In this document: one piece after another, positions 45,380 to 50,474 of the stretch
Layout of the letters: each line of letters starts with the position of its first letter
Numbering within the stretch: position 1 is the first letter of the stretch
DNA from: Pseudomonadota bacterium
GTDB taxonomy: Bacteria > Myxococcota_A > Bradymonadia > Bradymonadales > GCA-2716585
NCBI GenBank assembly: GCA_005804885.1
Contig: SYOX01000183.1
Span: forward strand, 1 to 50,474
Direction: 5' to 3'
DNA: 50,474 nt
Program-made: the position numbers and the translations under genes
Notes under the pieces: model-generated
Told to the model about the DNA's origin: nothing
Databases searched by the model: none
Seen by the model: only the letters and a program-made list of their open reading frames with translations

Positions 45380-45757
45380 ATGGCGATCAAACGGGTCATG
45401 CTGGTGGACGACGAGGCCGACATACGACGCATCGGCGAGCTGAGCCTCGCCCGGGTCGGGGGCTGGACAGTCACGCTGGCCGCCTCCGGCCAGGAGGCCC
45501 TCGACAAGCTCGCCGAGGCCCTGCCCGACGTCATCCTGCTCGACGTCATGATGCCCGGCATGGACGGACCCCAGACGCTGACCCACCTCCGAGCCCGCCC
45601 CGAGGCCGCCCACGTCCCCGTGATCTTCGTCACCGCCAGGGTCCAACGACAGGAGATCGAGCTCTACCTCGCGCTGGGCGCCTCAGGCGTCATCGCCAAG
45701 CCCTTCGACCCCATGGGCCTGCCCGACGAGGTCCGCCAGATCATCGCCGCCCTCTGA
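45380..45757 (+). CDS. Single-domain response regulator
   Basis: A 125-residue CheY-like receiver with no output domain. Acidic pocket VDDEAD near residues 8-13, phospho-acceptor Asp in VILLDVMMPGMDG (about 55), conserved Thr in VIFVTAR (about 82-88) and Lys in IAKPFDP (about 105). It would be phosphorylated by a histidine kinase encoded elsewhere and act by protein contact. ATG 45380 has a strong GGAGGGG; the frame continues upstream through the inverted-repeat region but without a credible start, so the short form is preferred. Confidence 0.92.
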   Translation: MAIKRVMLVDDEADIRRIGELSLARVGGWTVTLAASGQEALDKLAEALPDVILLDVMMPGMDGPQTLTHLRARPEAAHVPVIFVTARVQRQEIELYLALGASGVIAKPFDPMGLPDEVRQIIAAL

Positions 45758-45786
45758 AGGCCAACCCCCTGCCCCGCCTCATCTTT

Positions 45787-47235
45787 TTACCGGTCAGGCC
45801 CCGACCCCGACCCCCTCACCTTGATCCACCTCGGCCCCTGCGCCCCGTCGCGCACCTCGAAGCCCATCCCCTCGATCTGCGCCCGCAGCGCGTCAGCCCG
45901 CGACCAGTCCCGCGCCGCTCTGGCCGCCTCCCTTGCCCCGACGAGCGCCTCGACCTCTTCAACAATCCCCTCGCCCGGCCCCTCGCGCCCCTCCAGCACG
46001 TCCAGCACCCCGTCCACCTCGCCGAGCCACCCCCGCGCCGCCTCGATCTCCGCCCGCCCCGCGCCGCCGCCGTCCAGGATCGCGTTGGCCTGCCGCACGA
46101 AGGTGAAGAGCGCGCTGAGCGACGCCGCGATGTTCAGATCGTCCTCCAGCCCCGCCACGAAGCCCCCTCGGGCCACCTCCAGCGCGCCCCCAAGCTCGCC
46201 CCCAGGCTCGCCGCCACCGCCGCCGTCAACGCCCTCCAGCGCCTCATCCAGCCGACGGGCAAAATCCCGCAGCCGACCGACGGCCTGGGCGCTGGCCGCC
46301 ACCCACTCCCGCGTGAAGTTGAGCGGCTTTCTGTAATGAACCGTCAGCAGCGCATACCGGATCGCCACCGGATCGAGCCCCTCCTGAACCAGATCGCGCA
46401 GCGTCAAGAAGTTCCCGAGGCTCTTGGACATCTTGAAGCCCTCGACCTGCAGGTGGGCGCTGTGCATCCACACGTTGACGAAGGCCGCGCCCGTCGCGCA
46501 CACGCTCGGGGAGATCTCGTTCTCGTGGTGCGGGAACTTGTTGTCCACGCCGCCGGTGTGGATGTCGAAGTGGTCGCCCAGCAGCGCCCTGCTCATCGCC
46601 GAGCACTCGATGTGCCACCCCGGTCGCCCGCGCCCAAGCGCCGTATCCCAGAACACCGGCCCGTCCGAAGGCTCCCAGGCCTTCCACAGCGCGAAGTCCT
46701 GCGGATCGTCCTTGCCGTACTCGTCCTGGTCCACCCGCGCCGTCTGGCGCGACGACCCCCGATCCAGCGCCACAAGCTGCCCATAGCCCGGCCACGACTC
46801 CAACCTGAAGTAGATCGACCCCTCCGCTGAGCGGTAGGCGTGCCCCCGCTCCAACAGCCGCTCGATCAGCGCCACCATCCCCGCGATGTGGTCGGTCGCC
46901 TCGGGGTAGTGCTCGGCGCGCTGGATCCGCAGCGCGTCCAGGTCCTCGAAGAAGGCCCGCTTGTAGCGCGCCGTAAACTCCCCCAACGGCACGCCCTCGG
47001 CGTTGGCCTTGCGGATGGTCTTGTCGTCCACGTCGGTGATGTTCATCACATGACGCACTCGAAAGCCTTTAAAGATCAAGGCTCTGCGCAGCAGATCCTC
47101 AAATATGAAGGTCCTGAAGTTCCCCACATGGGCAAAGTCATGGACGGTCGGACCGCAGGTGTAGAGGCTCACCTCGCCGGGGCGGATCGGGATCAGGGGC
47201 TCTTTGCGACGGGTGAGGCTGTTGGTCAGCTGCAT
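45787..47235 (-). CDS. cysS: Cysteinyl-tRNA synthetase
   Basis: A 482-residue class I synthetase that charges tRNA-Cys in the cytoplasm. The start at ATG 47235 (GGAG upstream) matches the usual N-terminus; the frame runs 23 codons further. It shows YTCGPTVHDFAHVGNFRTF (first zinc Cys plus the HIGH-type motif HVGN), MNITDVDDKTIRKA, the central zinc ligands in WHIECSAM and HHENE, and the KMSKSLGN loop near 267. The C-terminal domain ends with the usual helical DALR-like region (SRADALRAQIEGMGFEVRDG). Length is normal for the family. It is convergent with the response-regulator gene. Confidence 0.97.
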   Translation of the reverse strand: MQLTNSLTRRKEPLIPIRPGEVSLYTCGPTVHDFAHVGNFRTFIFEDLLRRALIFKGFRVRHVMNITDVDDKTIRKANAEGVPLGEFTARYKRAFFEDLDALRIQRAEHYPEATDHIAGMVALIERLLERGHAYRSAEGSIYFRLESWPGYGQLVALDRGSSRQTARVDQDEYGKDDPQDFALWKAWEPSDGPVFWDTALGRGRPGWHIECSAMSRALLGDHFDIHTGGVDNKFPHHENEISPSVCATGAAFVNVWMHSAHLQVEGFKMSKSLGNFLTLRDLVQEGLDPVAIRYALLTVHYRKPLNFTREWVAASAQAVGRLRDFARRLDEALEGVDGGGGGEPGGELGGALEVARGGFVAGLEDDLNIAASLSALFTFVRQANAILDGGGAGRAEIEAARGWLGEVDGVLDVLEGREGPGEGIVEEVEALVGAREAARAARDWSRADALRAQIEGMGFEVRDGAQGPRWIKVRGSGSGPDR

Positions 47236-47304
47236 GGCGTCTCCGGGGTTGATCCTCTGGCGCGGAGGTCTGGGGGGAGAGCGCGCAGCGCGCAAGAACG
47301 ACAA

Positions 47305-47336
47305 GACCCCCCAGCGGTCGGCGCCACAGGGGGGTC
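47305..47336 (-). terminator. GC stem-loop followed by a T-rich stretch upstream of cysS
   Basis: On the minus strand GACCCCCC pairs perfectly with GGGGGGTC across a 16-nt loop and is followed by TTGTCGTTCTTG. It lies 70 bp before the cysS start, so it is either a terminator for upstream transcription or an attenuator in the cysS leader. There is no T-box-like sequence. Confidence 0.45.
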
Positions 47337-48187
47337 ACGGTACGAAACGGCGATCTCCCTACGGCCAGGCGCAGGCGAGACAACACGCGAAAAGCTGGAG
47401 CTTGAGAGGAGACAGGATCATCGACACGCTCTTGAAGTGCAGGGCGCCCATTCCGCCCGCCCCAGCAGGTTAAGGCCAGCCCCGCCGACGCGCAACCCAC
47501 CCCCACGGAGATCGCGCCGCTCCCCCCCTCCGCAACCCCCTTCCCTCCCTTCCTTGCGCCCGATACCCCAGAGTCGACCGCGCCCAACCCCGCCAACGCA
47601 AAACGCGCTCGCGCCAGCCCACCGCCCGAACCCCCACCCAACGCAACCACCTGTCATCACTGTCTCGGGCAAGGATCCCGCCTGTGCGCGGCATAAGAAG
47701 GATGTTGAGGCGCGTGGCAGATATGCAGCCCTGTGGGTTCCGGCGAGATTACAGATACTCTGACAGGTTGAGGGTGATCGGCAAGGCGCCGGTGTGCAGG
47801 GCGATGGCCTCATGAGTATGGCCGACGTTGGCTAAGGTCTGAACCTGAAAGCGTTTTGTCATCGAGCACATCCTTGAACAAGCTTGGAGGCGCGCGGCAG
47901 ACGAATTTCCTTGAAATATCAAACACTGATTTGGTAGACTTGGCAGGTTCGGTCGGCACTCCGCTTCGCCCATCTGCTTAAGGAGGTAAGTAGCCGTTTA
48001 GCGGCCCTCCATAACGGGATTGAGAGGGGATTCAAACTGATGGTCAAGAGCCACGCACAGGCACGGACGCCGTGTTCATCGTAACGACATCTGGCTCGGC
48101 GGTGCATTTCGACCTCCCAAACAAGTCCCCATGACCCACGAAGCCCCTGTTCAAGGGCCACTGAACACGCACAACAAGGAAAACAAT
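47337..48187. other. Gene-poor stretch between cysS and the EcsC-like gene
   Basis: About 850 bp with no intact gene. The first half (to about 47690) is C-rich with no motif I recognise. The second half is lower in GC and contains a transposase fragment (47749-47862). A 17-bp imperfect direct repeat (TTGAGGCGCGTGGCAGA at about 47705 and TTGGAGGCGCGCGGCAGA at about 47884) flanks that fragment. Confidence 0.5.
47749..47862 (-). pseudogene. IS21-family IstA-like N-terminal fragment
   Basis: A 37-codon open frame starting MTKRFQVQTLANVGHTHEAI reads like the N-terminal helix-turn-helix of IS21-type transposases, then loses similarity after ALHTG and stops at 47749. No further transposase sequence follows, so it is a remnant. 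The identification rests on the short HTH pattern only. Confidence 0.4.
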
Positions 48188-48895
48188 ATGCCAAAAGAAA
48201 CACCAAACTCCGAGCAACAAATCGAATCAAGCCGTCTCTTAAACTTGGTGCGGGCTGCGGCTATCTCGCCCGACGATGCAAGAACTCTCGTTGAACGCAT
48301 CATAGAACAAGTCCGCGATCGCTACCCCGATGAGAATCATAGCCAGCATCAAGATCGAGTAGCCGAGATGATTGTCTCCCGATATTCCAAATGGGCTTCT
48401 CTCAGCGGCGGTGCTACAGCCCTCGTTGGTGTGGTTCCTGGTCTTGGGACTGTCTTGGTTGCCACCGGAGGAGCTATTGGTGATGCAGCCCTCTCCATGA
48501 AGTTCCAAGTTGATATGGCCATGTGTTTGGCAACGGCTTACGGTTACGATCTCAACAACGAAGACGCCCGTAATCTCAGCCTACTCATCGCTGCTGGTGG
48601 CACTCTTGAAAAAGCCGGTGTCAGCGCTGGTACTCGCATCGCCTCTCAAGCGGGTGTCAGACTCCTTCGCCAATACCTGAAGGGTGCAGTCCTTCAAGCC
48701 ATCAAAGAATTATTCAAAAAACTGGGAATTATTTTCACCAGAAAAGCACTGGAAAAGGCCCTTCCCTTTGGAATAGGTGTGGTCGTTGGAGCCACGGCCA
48801 ACTATTACCTTACCCGCTATGTTGGCCGTGAAGCTATTCAGTGGTTCCGCCTTGATCGTGAATCAGGAGGTCCCGAAGCGACCCTCGGGAGGTAA
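48188..48895 (+). CDS. EcsC-like membrane-associated protein
   Basis: A 235-residue protein; ATG 48188 follows AAGGAAAAC, while the frame has an earlier Met at 48131 without one. The central part (SLSGGATALVGVVPGLGTVLVATGG split around residue 80, then DAALSMKFQVDMAMCLATAYG) resembles the EcsC family, whose members associate with membranes and whose role is unclear. The C-terminal 60 residues hold an amphipathic/hydrophobic helix (LPFGIGVVVGATANYYLTRYVG). The gene is visibly lower in GC with A/T-ending codons, unlike its neighbours, and lies between IS remnants, which suggests transfer. The 276 bp after it (48896-49171) contain no gene I can support. Confidence 0.7.
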   Translation: MPKETPNSEQQIESSRLLNLVRAAAISPDDARTLVERIIEQVRDRYPDENHSQHQDRVAEMIVSRYSKWASLSGGATALVGVVPGLGTVLVATGGAIGDAALSMKFQVDMAMCLATAYGYDLNNEDARNLSLLIAAGGTLEKAGVSAGTRIASQAGVRLLRQYLKGAVLQAIKELFKKLGIIFTRKALEKALPFGIGVVVGATANYYLTRYVGREAIQWFRLDRESGGPEATLGR

Positions 48896-49171
48896 CCATT
48901 CACCCCCCTTGGACCTCGTCGTGGTCGGCCCTCGACGTCATCGGCATCCAAGCCCTTCGAATGCAATGATCCTGGTCGATCCCGATGAACACGAGGCGCA
49001 GATGATTTTGATCCCAGTTGAGTTTGACCGTCGAGATCCATCATTTGAGTCCCTTGTCATCGAGATCGAACGGGGGATGAATGGTTACGCAAGACCAACA
49101 CCTTGCGCCTTCAGACACCGCGCGCTTGATGAGAGGCGCTTGAGCGCCGCCCAGGATCACAGACGATAGCG

Positions 49172-50113
49172 TCAGCGGCAGATGTTGCGGCGGGTGTTGC
49201 AGCTGTTGCTGCAGCAGTCGGCGGCGGCGCTGCAGGTCGCGCCGACCGCGCCGCACTCCGGGGGAGGCGGGGGAGGATCCCCGCCGCCCGGATAAAGGGA
49301 CCGCGAGCCGGCAGCGTCGGACTCGGTAATCACGAGGTCACCGACGTTGGTGCCGTTGCATTGGGGGTAGTGCATCACGGAGTTGGCGTCGTACGGGGTC
49401 AGCTCGCGCCAGCTGTTGTCCTCGAAGCACGCCGCCGCCTCGGGGCGGGTGTGCTCGTGGCGGAAGCCGAGGATGTGGCCCATCTCGTGGCGCAGCACAC
49501 CGGGGATGGTCACCACGCCGAGGGTGCCAGGCTGGAGGTAGTACGTGGAGAACAGGATGTTGCGGTACGCCCGCGTGTCGTTCGGGAAGAACGCCCGCGC
49601 CGCGTAGGCCGTGGTGCTCGTTGGGCGCACGTCAAAGACGACGCCGGTGGTCTTCGCGTTGCACTTGCTGTCCAGGGACGAGACGTGGACGAAGTTCACG
49701 CCCGGCGCTGCCGCCTCCCAGCTGGCCGCCGCCTCGTTCATGGCCCCGACCATCGTCGTGTACTTCGTGCCGAAGGTGGTGGAGACGCAATAGGTCAGGT
49801 TCTGCGCCGTCGCAGTGTTCCACGCGACGTCACTCCCGTTGACGCTATAGACGATGAGCGGCTGATCGGCGGTGCGGGTGGCCCCGTCCCCCTGCTGGTC
49901 CTCCATCATCCGCTCGTAGAAAGCACGCAGCCCCGGCTCCGACGAGATCGGCTCGTCCCCGTTGACGATGTAGATGCCCGTGTCGGGCTCCCGGTAGATG
50001 GCGGCCTGGAACTCCTCCCAGGTCAGCTCGTCCGGCTCACCGGCGTACTCAACGACACAGCCGGCCGGCAGAACCGCGACCAGCAGACTCGCAACAACCC
50101 AGTTCCATCGCAT
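49172..50113 (-). CDS. Lipoprotein zinc metalloprotease (astacin/HEIGH-like)
   Basis: A 313-residue protein; ATG 50113 has GGAGG five bases upstream and gives a lipoprotein signal (VVASLLVAVLPAGC). The catalytic zinc motif HEMGHILGFRHEH (about 222-234) fits HExxHxxGxxH with an extra Glu, as in astacins and the myxobacterial M57 peptidases. SVMHYP downstream is the Met-turn. A Pro-rich spacer (GGGDPPPPPPECG) leads to a small six-Cys domain (CGAVGATCSAAADCC, SCNTRRNIC) resembling knottin or chitin-binding-like modules. It would act on proteins at the cell surface or in prey debris. No prodomain motif is evident beyond the N-terminal 130 residues. Confidence 0.88.
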   Translation of the reverse strand: MRWNWVVASLLVAVLPAGCVVEYAGEPDELTWEEFQAAIYREPDTGIYIVNGDEPISSEPGLRAFYERMMEDQQGDGATRTADQPLIVYSVNGSDVAWNTATAQNLTYCVSTTFGTKYTTMVGAMNEAAASWEAAAPGVNFVHVSSLDSKCNAKTTGVVFDVRPTSTTAYAARAFFPNDTRAYRNILFSTYYLQPGTLGVVTIPGVLRHEMGHILGFRHEHTRPEAAACFEDNSWRELTPYDANSVMHYPQCNGTNVGDLVITESDAAGSRSLYPGGGDPPPPPPECGAVGATCSAAADCCSNSCNTRRNICR

Positions 50114-50349
50114 AGGACCTCCTGTAGGGCGAAGGAGAGCAACCGTCCGCACCCAGTTGCCCCGAAGCCCCGAGGGAGTCAACACAAATCCACGGGGTGG
50201 CCGGCGGCACTGCGACGACCTGTCCCCATCGGCACTGACCAGGCTCTGGTCGGCATGGAGCGACGATATAGACGCCTTTCTTCGCACCTTCTGGGATGAC
50301 GTGAAGGCCGAGATTGCTGCCATCGAAGAACGCTGTCAAGCGACATCCT

Positions 50350-50384
50350 AAAGTGTACCCCTGCGACAGACCAAAGTGTACCCC
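50350..50384. mobile_element. End of an IS21-family-like insertion sequence
   Basis: Two direct copies of AAAGTGTACCCC (50350-50361 and 50373-50384), 23 bp apart, look like the multiple terminal repeats of IS21-type elements, with the tip near TGTACCCC. The element extends to the right, out of the window. Confidence 0.5.
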
Positions 50385-50392
50385 CTGTTGAG

Positions 50393-50474
50393 TCAGGTGG
50401 AGGGGTTCCCCACCTGGTTTGAAGCTGTGGTTTTGATGAGCCCGGCCCGCCGCTTCTCGCGCAGCCTGTAGCTC
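50393..50474 (-). CDS. IstB-like helper ATPase, C-terminal fragment (runs off window)
   Basis: The minus strand encodes SYRLREKRRAGLIKTTASNQ and a few more residues before TGA at 50395-50393. SYRL plus a basic tail is the usual C-terminal end of IstB-type transposition helper proteins, and it lies just inside the terminal repeats, where istB is expected. Only about 27 codons are visible, so the call is tentative. Confidence 0.45.
   Translation of the reverse strand, partial: SYRLREKRRAGLIKTTASNQVGNPST

Noticed and set aside
42696..45443. A 915-residue plus-strand open frame
   Set aside because: It is antisense to the octaheme cytochrome with its eight CxxCH sites and runs on through the inverted-repeat region; no motif.
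47236..47340. T-box or riboswitch upstream of cysS
   Set aside because: No T-box consensus sequence and the host type does not normally use T-boxes; only a simple stem-loop is seen.
47985..48030. Sequence resembling a CRISPR-type repeat end (CATAACGGGATTGAG)
   Set aside because: Only one copy is present and no cas gene is in the window.
48777..49169. A 130-codon plus-strand frame after the EcsC-like gene
   Set aside because: It starts inside the EcsC-like gene in another frame, has no RBS, and I recognise no family in it.

Overview
This 50.5 kb window is GC-rich chromosomal DNA that fits a member of the Myxococcota or a close relative. Evidence: two proteins with MYXO-CTERM-like C-terminal tails (Cys-rich motif, hydrophobic stretch, basic end), three Hanks-type Ser/Thr kinases, an FHA-domain sigma-54 activator, a formylglycine-generating-enzyme-like lipoprotein with a MopE-type motif, and many large secreted Cys-rich repeat proteins. 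The genus cannot be read from the sequence. I see no rRNA, tRNA or CRISPR array.

Layout. 1-1406: 3' part of dnaE. 1505-6774 (minus): a probable operon read from high to low coordinates: Asp-rich lipoprotein, ECF sigma factor, membrane anti-sigma factor, exported caspase-like protease with a C-terminal barrel-like domain, lipoprotein, Nudix hydrolase. 6965-11157: a GST-like protein, then a phospho-signalling cluster (PP2C phosphatase behind a near-consensus sigma-54 promoter, an FHA/AAA+/Fis sigma-54 activator, a Ser/Thr kinase). 11231-18768 (minus): a tightly packed run of kinase, TPR-like membrane protein, FGE-like lipoprotein, MSOX-like flavoprotein and PEGA kinase, with a good sigma-70-type promoter in front.

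18966-31346 (minus): four exported proteins, including a lipoprotein with about 38 six-cysteine repeats, a 1296-residue Ig-like/FG-GAP lipoprotein and a heme-motif protein with 13 Cys repeats. 31513-35083: an SNF2 helicase and a small zinc-finger membrane protein. 35344-41697: a beta-helix lipoprotein, an IgGFc-binding-domain lipoprotein with seven Cys repeats, a small exported helical protein and a DUF11/MYXO-CTERM protein. 41724-47235: a four-helix membrane protein, a 70-bp tandem repeat, an octaheme cytochrome c, a 770-bp intergenic region of nested inverted repeats, a single-domain response regulator and cysS. 47236-50474 is an accessory zone: an IS21-like transposase remnant, a lower-GC EcsC-like gene, a metalloprotease lipoprotein and the end of an IS21-family element running off the window.

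The strongest candidates for undescribed biology are (i) the sigma/anti-sigma/periplasmic caspase-barrel operon, which could be a proteolytic envelope-signalling relay, (ii) the 44679-45348 intergenic element, which can fold as a long stem carrying two arms, and (iii) the 38-repeat Cys-rich lipoprotein, whose repeats fall into two separately expanded subfamilies. Functions are inferred from motifs read by eye; no database search was run.
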